Shown in pieces: positions 11,209-22,541 of a stretch of 64,000 bases of DNA (within the stretch, counting starts at the first letter, position 1; each line of letters starts with the position of its first letter). The notes beneath the pieces were generated by a model. That model worked only from the letters and a program-made list of their open reading frames with translations, was not told the DNA's origin and did not search any database. The position numbers and the translations under genes are program-made. Origin of the DNA: Pelomyxa schiedti (Eukaryota > Evosea > Pelobiontida > Pelomyxidae); assembly GCA_020536535.1 (NCBI GenBank), contig JAHLWZ010000068.1, positions 1 to 64,000 on the forward strand, written 5' to 3'.

Positions 11209-12811
11209 TGTTAGACGTACCTCAGCGAGATGATGCGGACAGTGAGTCGTCGAGACTAAAGGGAAGTGACACTACGACAAATCTGCACGCTCCGAGTAAC
11301 GCCATGAGGGTGTTTGTGCTTGGTATATTTGTGCTGCTGGGAGTTGGTGTACTCCTCCCCTGGAACGCGATGATAACTGCGTGTGTGTTTTTTTCACATA
11401 ATCGTGGGGGGAGCTTCTTACCGAAATGCGTAGCTACGACTACTGGAATCACTTTTACCCTGACTTCCAGTTTCTTTTTGCCCTGGGGATTGCATACAAC
11501 TGGCCCTGTTTATTTGCCTCACTTGCTTCTGTTTGGTTGGCGCCAAAGTATGTGTCCCCACAAAAAAGTCTGCTCACGAATCTGCTAGGTTTTCTTTCCT
11601 CTCGAGGCTGTTTGTGGGGTTTAGCACAACCCTGGTCACACTTGTACTTGTTCCAATTTTGACAGAAACTGTCGATCCATCTGTATCACTGTATCTGAAT
11701 TTGGTTCTCACGGTGCTTATCTTCCACGCTGTCATTCCCTGCACTGACATTACTAAGGGTATACTTGGAGCGGTAACAGGCTTTCTGTTTTGCACAGTTA
11801 CATCTCTCGCTGTATTATTCCCTGGGAACCAAATCACTGCCGTTATGGTTGGAAACGGAGTAGCTGGTGTTGCCGTAAGCAATGGCTTTTTTCAATCACT
11901 TTTCTTAGTTCTAACAGATATGTGGTATTCGAATTCTCACCAAAGCCACCCTTTCTGGTGTTGAAAACAGTTACTCAATCAGTGGCGCACTGTACTTCTC
12001 AATTGGTGCCTTTGTTCTGCTTTTGTGCGTAATTGGCAGTGTAATACTTCTCAAAATGAAGGCAACACACCAAATGATGCAAGACACCGAGAAGCTTCCG
12101 CTTCTAGCCAAGGATGGAGAAGAGGGCAGTCTAACACATAGCGAATTGAACGGCACTGCACCGCCTGAATCCACCAAGGACACAATTAATGCATCACCCA
12201 CTGATGCAAAGAAACTTCATGGTCTACTGGGTATCATCAAGAAGTCAATATGGTTCGCCCTTCTTCTCTTTGTGGTGTTCTTTGTCACCCTATCCATATT
12301 TCCTGGAGTCACCACACTGATACCATCATCAAACGACTCCCTAGGAGACTGGTTCCCAGTCATCCTCATCACCCTATTCAACGTATTTGACTTCATCGGC
12401 CGAAGCATGCCGAACTTTGAGTTAATTTGCGTTCCAACAGTTGTTCTATCCATCATGTCTTATCTGCGCCTTGGCTTCTTCGTTCTCTTTGTGCTTAGTG
12501 CCATGGACTACATGACATACAACTCATGGTCATACATCATGGTTGCCTTGATGGGACTGAGCAATGGTTACTGTGGCACACTAGCACTGAAGTATGCACC
12601 AACCAAGGTTGAACCGCACGAAATGGAGGTTGCCGGAACCTTCTTTGGCTTCGCCCTCCAGTTCGGCATATTCTGTGGCTGCAACTTCGCCATGCTCCTT
12701 CTATACCTCATCACCGGCAGTGTATTTGGACCCACAGCAAGCAGTAGCAGCAGTAGCAACAGCACTTTGTCTTTTGTATCCGCGCTAGCCTCCTCCTCCT
12801 CCTCCTCCTAG
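11209..12811 (+). CDS. Equilibrative nucleoside transporter (ENT/SLC29 family)
   Basis: Integral membrane transporter for nucleosides or nucleobases. The acidic/polar N-terminus (MLDVPQRDDADSES) leads into TM1, VLGIFVLLGVGVLLPWNAMITA, which carries the ENT LPWN signature. Short introns occur near 11380-11420, 11590-11615 and 11915-11945. TM segments continue through GIAYNWPCLFASLASVWL, GNGVAGVAVSNGFFQSLF and VLLLCVIGSVILLKMKA. A central cytoplasmic loop with an acidic, Pro-containing stretch (about 12060-12230) is followed by ENT hallmarks: FVTLSIFPGVTT, FNVFDFIGRSMP and GLSNGYCGTLALKYAP. The C-terminus is a poly-Ser tail ending at TAG. Eleven TM helices are typical of the family and the length fits. 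Confidence 0.88.
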
Positions 12812-12948
12812 GAGGAAAAATTAAATGGCAAGATTTAAAAATTTGAGAAACTGCGCTTTTTTTTTTATATTTTTGGCTCCCAGCTCCCGTGTTGCGTTTT
12901 GGCTCACAACAGTTAAAAAAAACAGAGGCGACGAGTGGGGTTGTATCA

Positions 12949-14288
12949 ATGCTAATGGGATCAAGGCTGTGCCCTATCGGCAGGAAAGAGGAAACGGAAC
13001 CTGCTGCAGTTGCTGTGCACAAAAATGATGGTGATTGTGCCGCTGTGGAACAACCTACTACACAGGGCGATCAGCAGCCACAGGGAACAACAGCTGACTT
13101 GGAGAAGCAACATCAACAACAAGAGCATGGGCAGCAACAGCCACCGCCGGAAACATGCCCTGGGACAGTGGTGGTTGTGAGTGGCGATCCGCCGAGCACG
13201 GAGGAAGTTGCTATGCAATCCAGTGGAATCACAAGCACCGAGAACGATGTCATAGTTCAGCACAGGGAGGGGGGAAGCTTACCTACTGGGGGGAATTATG
13301 GGTGCGGTCCGGCGACGTCGGTGGTGGATCCCGTGCCCGCCCGTGAGAATGATCGCCCGCTGTCTGCAATAGAGAGGGTACGGGCAGAGTTGCAGCAAGA
13401 TCTCAGGACACTTTTCCGGCAGGCTGAAGTTGCTGGGTATCAGCTTCCGTGGGCAAGTTGGGTTCCGCTGGACTATAGTCAGCTTAAGGGTGTGGTTGCA
13501 TATGGCGAGAAAGTTGGCTTCTTCAAACCTGGGCAGACGGTATACCTTGCTTGTATTCAGCAACAGCGATCACAAATTAATGTGCGGTTGTTGTGAATTT
13601 ATTAGGTAATGGATATGGGATGTGGGACGGGGACGTCTTCACTTGTGTGGGCTTCAATGGGATATAATGTGATAGGCATAGAACTGAACCCTGCACTGTA
13701 TGGAAAAGCCAATTTACATGCCCAAGAGTGGAAAGAGATACTTACTCGATGTGGCGGTAGCTTCACTGTGTACCAAGGCAGCTATTATTCAAAAGAGGTA
13801 CTCAACAGAAAGCTAGAATTCCATACTGAAGCAAGAATTTTCTGACTTTTCCTCCACTGTAGTACATTCGCGCCAGAGAAGCCAAGGAAGCCAAAGCCGA
13901 GCAGTATGAGACCTCATTTGAGTGCAATGTGTTCTTCCCAGTATCAGAGCCTGAGGTGTACGTGACACATGGGATAGACATCAGAGCCATCGACATATTC
14001 TACTGCTTTGCCTGGAAGAAGCAAACACCAAGCCTGCAGGAGATGTTTGCGCGTGAGTCTGGCCCGCAATCCACAATGGTGCTGGTAAACTGCAACAAGC
14101 CTGAGCCGGATTTGGGTGTTACCTTGGCATGTCCCATATGGAAGGTTTTTCCATGTTGCTATTGAATTCGTTTGCACTAATTTTTTTTGTTTTTTGTACA
14201 GTACAACGACCCACATAGTTACTTGGTAGCATACCTTAAGAAGGCAACACCTGCACCAAAGAAGGAGGAAAGTGAATCACGAGTGTAA
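12949..14288 (+). CDS. SAM-dependent methyltransferase, four exons
   Basis: Exon 1 (12949-13539) encodes a Gln-rich disordered leader and a region before the catalytic fold ending VGFFKPGQT. Exon 2 (13606-13797) begins with motif I, VMDMGCGTGTSSLVWASMG, followed by the acidic loop VIGIELNPALYGKA. Exon 3 (13863-14117) carries RAIDIFYCFAWKKQTPSLQE and STMVLVNCNKPEPDLG; exon 4 (from 14202) ends KKEESESRV. Positions 12949 and 12955 are both possible ATG starts; no upstream in-frame ATG exists. The order VMDMGCGTG...GIELNP resembles Dot1-like or protein methyltransferases, but the substrate cannot be told from sequence. Downstream lies the ribosomal protein gene on the same strand. Confidence 0.75.
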
Positions 14289-14483
14289 AAACAAAAAAAG
14301 GAAAAGAAACAGTCTTGTGCAGCATCACCTACTTGGGTTTTTTTTCTTTTTTCGTCTTTGGGACCCGGGTGGGACATGATGGACAGTTGCACCTGTAAAA
14401 TGACCATTCGCCCGGCAGTCTCATAGTTGTGAACTTTTTTTTCAGCAGAAATCAAAGTATCATTTTTTATTTAGACCGCAGAC

Positions 14484-15178
14484 ATGGCCGGAGGGTACGC
14501 CTAGTTCGCGACAAACACAAACACAAACGCGTACAGTGCATTATAACTACCATACATCGCTATGATTTGTGCTTGCCGTTTTCTTCTGCCCTTTTTTTTT
14601 TTCTCTCTTACGTACACAATTAACGTTGGGTTTGTGCAGACCCAGGGGCATGCACGCTGCCCGTAAGTTGAAAAAGACACGCAAGAAGCAGAGGTGGGCC
14701 GACAAGAAGTTCAACAAGTCACACTTGTCCACGCGGTGGAAATCCAACCCATTCGGAGGCAGCTCCCACGCCAAGGGAATCGTACTCGAGAAGGTGGGTA
14801 TTGAGGCCAAGCAGCCTAACTCTGCCGTGAGAAAGTGCGTTCGTGTTCAGCTGATCAAGAACGGCAAGAAAATCGCCGCTTTCGTACCACAAGACGGTTG
14901 CCTCAATTTCATTGAAGAAAACGTATGGCCTGACCCTCACTTCTTGAGTTGCTCGTTACCTATTAATCTGTAAAGTTGTAATATATAGGGCATAATATAC
15001 CTTCTCACGTTGACCAAATTCTAACAACCCAATGTAGGACGAAGTTCTTGTTGCTGGTTTTGGACGTTCCGGCCACGCTGTTGGTGATATTCCTGGGGTC
15101 CGCTTCAAAGTTGTCATGGTCTCTGGTGTATCTTTGAATGCACTTTTCAGAGGAAAGAAGGAGAAGCCCCGTTCATAG
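14484..15178 (+). CDS. RPS23: 40S ribosomal protein S23 (uS12)
   Basis: Component of the small-subunit decoding centre. Three exons: 14484-14494 (ATG GCC GGA GG), 14640-14922 and 15038-15178, rebuilding [20 protein letters not shown] at the start. The conserved centre [36 protein letters not shown] and CLNFIEEN is followed in exon 3 by [20 protein letters not shown]. The hydroxylated loop proline (KQPNSA) and the C-terminal KKEKPRS are present. The length, about 144 residues, is normal for the family. The tiny first exon with an intron just after codon 3-4 is typical of eukaryotic ribosomal protein genes. Confidence 0.97.
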
Positions 15179-15339
15179 CTTCTTGTTGTTACCACAAGTT
15201 GGGAAAAAAAAATGTAAACTATTTTTTTTTGCACCACCATTTTTGAGGTCTTTTTTCTCAGCATGTAATGAGTGCTTGGTGGGGATAATTTGTTCACATT
15301 TGATTGGAGAAAGGCTTTTCTAGTGTCATTACATTGGTT

Positions 15340-16853
15340 TCACCACCTTGGCCTAGCTTGTGACGAGTTGATGATTTTCTTGCCATCCAAAAGAACTACA
15401 GTGAGGGTGTGTTCATAGACTATAATGGCCGCGGCAAACGTGGCATCCACAAAGTGTGATGAAGAAAACACAGTGAGTGTTGTTGCACCTTTGGATATTG
15501 AGATTCCTTGCTGGTGGGTCACATTTGAGTGCCGTTAGTTTAAGGGTATTGGACAGTCTTTGTTAGGTTGCGATTTATGCCGCTTTGTGCATTCGGGTGC
15601 GAGAGGGATGGAACTTATGATACCGATGTGAATTCATGGCCTCGGACAATGTGAGTGCATCCACTTTGTTGGAAGAAGTCCATTATCGCTCTCTTTCCAA
15701 ATGCAATGCACATATCAGGGTCCCTGGGGCTCGGAGCAAAGTCAACATCCCCTTTTTATGGTGGTTGGTTGGGTTTCTGCTTTCACATGCCTTGAATGAG
15801 GGGAAACTACCTGAGCAAGGGGAGCTGACAGGATCGGCCCATAGAAGATCGAAAATGCACTGGTCTGTCGTGTTTGGTGGTCGTGTTATCTAGATAGATG
15901 ATGTTTTACTCAGTTGTCTTGGGGTAAATTCAGAGTTCTTACCGATTGAATATGTGGTAGAAGACAAAAGCCCGGTTGACGCAGACATCTTGGTAACCCT
16001 CCATGAACGCAAAATATTTCTTTATCAACAACAGCAGCAAGAGGGAGTATGTCAAAGAGATGATAAAACTTTAAGCACAATGCCCGGCCTAAAACAAAGA
16101 TTACATAAGTAGCCGCAGGGACGGGTTCACCTGCTTGCATGCCATAATTACTTAGACATTGATTTACAAAGTTCTCTGGGTCAGTCCTGCTGTGCCCTAC
16201 ATCCTGTGTCTCATGGTTTCCCCTGAGTAGAAAAACCTTGAACCGAAAAAGTTTTACATTACAAGAAAAAGTCAGAGAGAAAATACCTACTTCAGTTGGA
16301 TATAAAACTTTCAGACAAAGCAATAGAGTGATCGTTTCTATTCCGTGAGGACCTTTATCAACTAGAACAGAATGATGAAAATTAGTGCACACAAAGTCCC
16401 TCGTAAACCAACCATAATCTCCAAGAAAGAGCAGCTTTGATGTAACGAGTTCCATGTTCAGAACACCGAACGTGTCTATGAAGTGCCGAAGATCCTAGAG
16501 ATGTTACTCACTGAGAACTGACACAGACAAAGAAATACTTTATAGTTCCCATGAAGGTCACCAAATAAAATGACTGGAGAAGGGATATTTAATAAAGTTG
16601 GCTCACTTTGTAGAATAGGAAAGGCAAAATCAATTAACTGTATAATATCATTTGCATTCACTGGAGCCCCAGACCATCTATCACCGAGGTTAGAAAATAC
16701 TTTACGAACTTCAGTGAAAAACTGCCTGTGAGATGGGGAGCAGGGCTGAAAGACATAGTCAGGGTGAGGGAGAAAGTGGCTGACATGGTAATCCAAAATT
16801 TTTTTTGCGAGACATTTGTGAGGCAGCAGCGGCTCGATAGGGAGGTTGCCCAC
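15340..16853 (-). CDS. Divergent PPP-family Ser/Thr protein phosphatase
   Basis: Multi-exon metallophosphatase. Motifs in order: GDLHGNYK (motif 1, about 16540), GDYVDKGPHG (motif 2, rebuilt over the intron ending near 16362), LLRGNHETQDVGHS (about 16190-16225), FCVHGG (about 16010), DLLWADPV (about 15835), VRGHEFTS (about 15630) and the C-terminal TTLTVFSSSHF. These match the PP1/PP2A/PP2B fold metal ligands. Two normally fixed positions differ: the Arg of VDRG is Lys, and the RAH motif is RGH. The N-terminal about 100 residues do not match PP1/PP2A. The ORF begins with a non-ATG codon, so the true start probably lies in a small exon upstream (16854-16910). It may be an atypical or Kelch/EF-type lineage PPP. 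Confidence 0.75.
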
Positions 16854-16910
16854 TGATTCTCAACACAAACGTGCAGTGCCGTAAACAATGGTAGGAAACG
16901 ATGGAACATA

Positions 16911-17406
16911 ATATGTAATTTACAATCACTACTACACACCAAGAGTGTCCTGATTATGTACAGCACTAGTCAGTTGTCTAGTGACTATTCCCTCTCTTGT
17001 TGACTGGTTTAATTTAGTACAAACAGGGGAAAAAAAACCCAGAGAGTCACCTCATACACAATTGAGTCCACAACATACTCTATAAAGACCTTACAACCAA
17101 AGGGGAAAAAAGGGAGTAAGCCAACTTGGTGTCGAGGGTAAAAAGTAGTTCATCACCCCAAAACGAAATTGTCGTTACAATTCGCATACTATCAGTGATG
17201 TTGTTGGAAATGGGGCTGTGCCTCTGAATTCTATTGGAAGCCAATAGGGAAGAGCCTGATATACTTAGCTTAGCTCTGGTTGTTCTGGGTGGTGCCCATC
17301 ATTGTAATTAGAACTAGAGTCCCGGCTGCCAATTGTTTGTACCTTGGGTTCTTGAGACCCTGGCTTGCCATCGATTGCACTGTTGTTGGGAGGGAGTTGA
17401 GTATCA
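16911..17406. other. Intergenic stretch
   Basis: About 500 bases between the phosphatase and the next plus-strand frame. It may hold the first exon of the phosphatase near its left end. A minus-strand open frame at 17265-17462 (Ser/Pro/Asn-rich, start MSFLFLPALSSG) overlaps a better plus-strand frame and is not supported further. There is no repeat and no RNA gene that I can recognise. Confidence 0.4.
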
Positions 17407-17890
17407 CCCCCGAGCATACAACTCCTACCGGAACTCAAGGCTGGTAAGAAGAGAAAGCTCAATGATGAGTTTCACGAAAAGACCTTTGCCTGTGCGAACA
17501 ACGAAATAAATGAAACAGGTCAAGGCGGAGGTACCCCACCACCATTACCAACCAAACGCGTTGTGAATTATGGGTCTGCGTGAGGGGTGTGACTGTGAAA
17601 CAGTTTAACGAGATCGGCGTGTACGAGTCGTTTGCCGAGAGATTACGTGTCGTTGATGTTCAACTCACCGCTCTCGTCTCCTCGTTCGTTTTTTGTTCCC
17701 TTTATTGTGTTGTGTTGGCACAACAGATAGTTTATTTTTGGTTTTTTTTTTTTTTTGTTTTTTGGAAGAATGGTAACAGGGGAAAACAAAAAGGTCGTTG
17801 CAGAGAAGAGCAGCCTTGTTGGTTGAGGGTAATGAAGATTTGGACTCTTATCAGACTACACAGACTTGTTTTTCTGGTCAAACGGCAACA

Positions 17891-18526
17891 ATGAGCACAA
17901 AACAAGGATGCAATGGGAGACCCTCCCTCGCAACAAACACGTGCGGCGCTTCCTTGTCAGATTCCATGGGCCCATCTTCTGATGCTGTGCAAAAGCTGGT
18001 GGAGTGGTCAGACTTGGTAACTCACAGCCTCATTCCTACGAAACGAACCTCATGCACATTCTGAAGGTATCCGGCGCGTGTGCCACTGCACATTCAGTGG
18101 ATCAGGAGACTGGGGACATCACGCTTAGAGACACTCTGCATCATGACAGATATCACACTACAATGTTCACCAGGCCGAATTTTGCTTCCCAGACCTTGAG
18201 CACGAAATCCAAAATCAGAACTGTACCCAAAGGTACTGGAAAGAGCGTGAAGTTCGCTGCTGGACCTGGCAGTGATCAAGCCGGGAGTGCTGCCAAGCCA
18301 GAACCCACAGCAGCCAGCTCAACAGTTCCCGGTTTGGATTCCACCCCCGCCTACAAACAACCTAACATGAACACAGATGATTCTTCTCCCCATGCGAGTG
18401 TTCCAAAATCCAGCCGAGCGGCCTATGCTCGGTTTTTGAAGGTCTTTATTCTCCTCTTTTTCTTCACTGATTCAAACAAACAACAAGGCGCTGGAGAGCC
18501 GAACCAATCTCAACCTCGATGGCTGA
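17891..18526 (+). CDS. Hypothetical protein, Thr/Ser/Pro-rich
   Basis: Starts MSTKQGCNGRPSLATNT. An intron between about 18016 and 18065-18100 keeps frame with the next exon, DQETGDITLRDTLHHD. A basic and Ala/Pro-rich centre (SKIRTVPKGTGKSVKF) follows, then an intron (about 18441-18488) joins AAYARFLK to ALESRTNLNLDG and a TGA. No family is recognised. A separate open frame upstream (about 17407-17582, containing KKRKLNDEFHEKTFACANNE) and another at 17583-17680 (VKQFNEIGVYESFAER) may be earlier exons of the same gene; if so, the start lies near 17400. The product is largely polar, without membrane segments. Confidence 0.45.
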
Positions 18527-18660
18527 AGTTTGGAATCGGAGCGGTGTTTACGCGGTTTGTGAATGTGTTTACAAGTGTACAAATTGGGGATAAAAAGCCA
18601 TTTTGTGTAATTCTTTTGTTAGAGCATAACAAAACAAGTTTCGTATTGCTTTTTCTTTTG

Positions 18661-20620
18661 TTAGAGTAGCAAACAACCTTTTGCTTGCAAAGCAGGGCCA
18701 TATGAGGCAAGCTTAAAAGCAGCCTCAAACAGGGAATAAACCCCTTGTCTTGTAAGTGCACTGCACTCCATGTAGAGTAGGTTGCCCATTTGCATTGCCG
18801 TTTTGATTCCATCTTGGTATGTTAGAATGGGTTTGCCAGGTTGCCTCAGGTCTGTTTTTGCAGCAGCAACAATGCATTGGGCATTGGGGCAATAGTGCTG
18901 AACCTCTGGGTACCATTTTTCTGCTACATTGTAATAGGATGTTTTGTCATCCACGGAAAATATAAGAATAAACACATCAGTATCTATGTAGCTCAATGGC
19001 CTCTGGTTTACAATTCGTGGTGAGTAGGAAATTTTTGTAACACACAAAATGCAAACCAGGCGATCAAACTTTGTTTGTCCTGAAGTGTCCCATAATTGGC
19101 ACATCACAACCTTCCCGTCAATAATCCTTTTCTCGCTGTAGTTGTCAAAAACCTGTGGGATATTTTTTCTTTTTTTTTCCTGGTTAAGCATATACTACTT
19201 ACAGTTGGGACATATTCGGAAGGGAATGTTTTCGTTGTATAAGAAATTAGCAGACAGGTCTTGCCACATGCATCATCACCAACAACCACAACTTTGGCAG
19301 TGGATTTGAAGGGTCTTTCAGCCGAATTCTTAAGCTTAATCAAATGTGAGGATATAAAAAGCCATGTGCGGATAATATACTGGATGAGTAAGCAACCAGA
19401 GTGCAATATCCGGATTGCCAGAGGCAGTTTCCATTGCACTTTTGATTTTCAATTCATCATTTTGACCTGCTGCAAAAATGTACGGTGCTTGATCAGGGAA
19501 CAGCTCCGTGAGTGCATGTCTGAAGCTCCCTGTTGAGGCTTCATTTACAAGTTGCACTGCTGGTGATGTGATGTTGTTTGCTACAGCATTTATAGCACGC
19601 AGCGCAGATATGAGAGACACGTGAGATTCTGCGGGCCCGGCACTGTGGCTGCGGGGTGGTCTTGGTCCCCTGGAATCTAGGCGTCCTCGTTCTTTCCTTG
19701 TCTCGGACTGCACTGACTCCGGGGGTGGAACTGCAGGGTGTGTCGACGAGGTGGTGGTAGTAACCTCATCACTGATAACGGATACAGAAATTGTGGGAGT
19801 TGGGTTAGTAGCAATGAAACGAGGGCTGTGCTGCAGTGCAGAAGATGCAGTTGTATCAGAGATGTCTGGCGATTGGATAGTTGCAGTACATTCTACGCCA
19901 GTTGTTGAAAGTGATGGGGCTAATGGATTTGATGGTGCCGGACTTGGAGGTGAAACGGCAGGTGGAAGAATAGGCTCCGGATGTGTGGGAGTTTGTTCAC
20001 TTTCTGTTTGGTTAAGGGCACTTATTGCACCCCTCAATTTGACAACAGTTCCTAGTCCAAGGCCCACCGCAAATAGATCCTTATCTCTCAGCCCAGAAAC
20101 TACAGCCATAGTGTCAAACAGTTCTCTCTCAAAAACGGTCCAAACTTCTGGCATCCCCAAAGCTGCCAACCACTCATCAACAACCTATTTCTTATTGTAA
20201 AACAGGGGAGAATGAGAGTAAACGAAACATGTCTACAACCAACAACACAAAATATAAAAAAGAAACCAAGGAAAACTTTTGCATTCCCAAAAAAAAGCTG
20301 GGGGAAAAAAAAAAAAAAAACCAAGAGAAAAAACAAAAACCCCATGACCAACCACACACCATAGTATTGATATCTGCAGCACCAAAAACATATACAGGAC
20401 GAGGAACCCTGGCCCTGAGGTCACCGAGCGCTGTCCTCAGCCTCACCACGTGCCCCCTTTTGACGTCCGGGTACATTGCCAGCCGTTCCAGGTCCTCGTC
20501 ACTAATCCCGTGTGCCACGTGCCGCAGGTCGCAGGATCGAAACCCGGCCGACTCAAACGTCGGCCACAGCTCGCCGCACCCAATGTCCGTCAGCCATTCC
20601 CCAACTGATTCGACCGCCAT
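18661..20620 (-). CDS. SAM-SAM-Rho fusion: two SAM domains plus a Rho-type GTPase
   Basis: Start [22 protein letters not shown] domain 1 spans about 20435-20620 and SAM domain 2 about 20010-20180 ([19 protein letters not shown]), joined over a 170-base intron. A Pro/Ser/Thr-rich linker follows, then a helical UBA-like patch ([19 protein letters not shown]). A GT-AG intron (about 19335-19380) removes the apparent stop and joins LLTHP to [15 protein letters not shown] in phase. The Rho domain then reads [48 protein letters not shown] and [11 protein letters not shown], ending AKGCLLL. No ATG precedes the GTPase within the spacer, which supports one fused gene. The P-loop has Asp at the Rac Gly12 position and switch II has DTSGQ for DTAGQ. 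CLLL is a geranylgeranylation-type CaaX box. Confidence 0.72.
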
Positions 20621-20857
20621 TCACGGAGCCGACTCGACAACACCCCTCGATCCCCTTCTCCCACAATTGCAAACTGCCTGGCTCAGCGGCACCTTGTGAA
20701 GTGAAAATAACTGACCACTGACAATCCGCACCAAACGCCACACTGTTTTTTTCGCTTTCTTCGGCGGTGTTAGTGGAAAGTGATCATTTGATACTGGTGT
20801 GAGCGTTCATGTGGGGGACTGGAAGGAAGTGCTTGAACTGAAATGGAAATTCTTTAA

Positions 20858-22461
20858 CTAATTTGACTTTTTTGGGGTGGGTTTTTGTTTGTTGGTGGGT
20901 TTGGTCTTGGAGGCAGTGGTATTTGGAACTTTTTCTTGCTTTTTGGGAAGGGGCAGTGTGAAAGTGGCACTTGGCTCAAACCTGGTCACTGAAGCCCATG
21001 AAAGACATGGTTTAGAAGTGGTCCCCCTTTCCATTGTAATCCCCAGGGTAGTGTCTGGTTCGGGGTCATTTTCCATTCCAGGGACTGATGTTACATGGGT
21101 TCCAGTGAGTTCACTTGGGCTTGCATTTGGTGGGTTCTCGGGTTTTGGTTTCCGCTTAGTAGTTTCCTTTTTGGCAGTCACGGGTTTCTCTGGTGTGGGG
21201 TTCTCTGGCACGGCAACTCCCTTGGTTTTAGATTCTGGGTGTTTGGTGGTGTCTGAAGTTGGCGCCATTTTCTCTTTGGTGGGGGTTGCTTGAGAAACGG
21301 ATTTTTTGGGCCCTTTCCCCTCTGTCATAGTTGGTGCTGCTTTGACAGGCTTTGATACACTTTTCTCTTCAGTGGGGTGCACTGGGGCAGTTTTTGTTGG
21401 TGGAGCTTTTGTGAACTCTTTAGCTCCCAACTTGGCCTTATTCTGTCTTGTTTTGGCTCCCATACTAACTTCTGTTAAGTGTTCTTGTTCAGGTTCGGGT
21501 TCCATCTCTTCATCTGGAAAAGATTCAAGCTCCTCTTTGATGGCCTTTTGGTTTCGTGTGGCTGCTGGTTTCGCGCTTAATGTTGTGGATGAACGGATTT
21601 TTTTAGAAGGTTGTGATTGTGGAAGTTCATCAGCACCTTGTTCATCTGGTTCTGGGTTGGTAAAAGATGATTTGAAGGAACGAGAGATTGATGGTACTGT
21701 GGTGTTCTGTTGCCTAACTGGGTCAGTTTGGTTGGAAGGCTCGGGTATTTCATTTGCAAAAACGATTTTTGTTGGCTTCGTCAGATAGGCCAAATCAATA
21801 ATAGTCTGCGCCACATAAGCCAAGGCGGATGGGAAATGTTTCTCACACTTTATTTGTTGTCTTGATTCTTTCAACTTCCGGCTTCAACCACTCAGGTACT
21901 TTTTCTTCGGGTTCTTGGTTATTCAGTGATACTTCTTCCCGCACATTCCGAAGTTTTAACCTTTGAAGTAATATGACTTTTTTGTCATTTAGTTGCTAAT
22001 CACATTGTAACCTCTGTGTATACTGAGGAGTGGCTCTATTCACTAATACCTCACTGCCACAAACTGTTGGTGCACTGGCATTTATACGCTCCAGACCTAA
22101 CAAATTAATTAGAAAAAAATGACAACAGGGAAAGCAAAGAGTACAAGCAACAAAATAATAGATAGCAGATAGATTCCCTACATGTTTCCACGTCCACCTC
22201 TGGCCCACCGGTGGCCGCCAAATCGAAAAACGCGAAACCACGTGGAACCCCGTCGTCGTCCACGGGCACGTCCAAGTTGGACACCGAGCCCCACTTGGAA
22301 AAGGCTTCCTCAATCCCCCCCTTGAGCGTGGCGACCGTGTCCCACCCGTGTCCCGTTGGGGTCCTCAGTGGCCACATTGGGGGTGGGTTGTTCCTCCTGA
22401 CGTGAAGCCGAAACCGAGCAGCAATGCACGACGTCGAAGCCGTCGCCCTTGTCGCCGACAT
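20858..22461 (-). CDS. RRM RNA-binding protein with long Lys/Pro/Thr-rich tail
   Basis: The start is ATG at 22461 (MSATRATASTSCIAARF). An RRM-like domain follows: a first beta strand around FRLHVRRNNPP, helix IEEAFSKWGSVSNLDVP, and RNP1 as GVPRGFAFFDLA. An intron (about 22106-22184) splits the domain at VETC|LERINASAPTV, which continues GSEVLVNRATPQ. A linker (LKLRNVREEVSLNNQEPEEK) is joined by an in-phase intron near 21808-21850 to TIIDLAYLTKPTKIVFANE. The tail of over 250 residues is Lys/Thr/Pro/Glu-rich with many KPxxxxK repeats, ending TPKKSN. One short intron around 21965-21998 is inferred to avoid a stop; its borders are uncertain. Confidence 0.6.
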
Positions 22462-22541
22462 TCAATCGGTTTTTAATTTCTTGCATCTAGCATTGCGTGC
22501 AACTGTGGGATAGAACGGAAATAAAAGCTATTGTTGACTTC

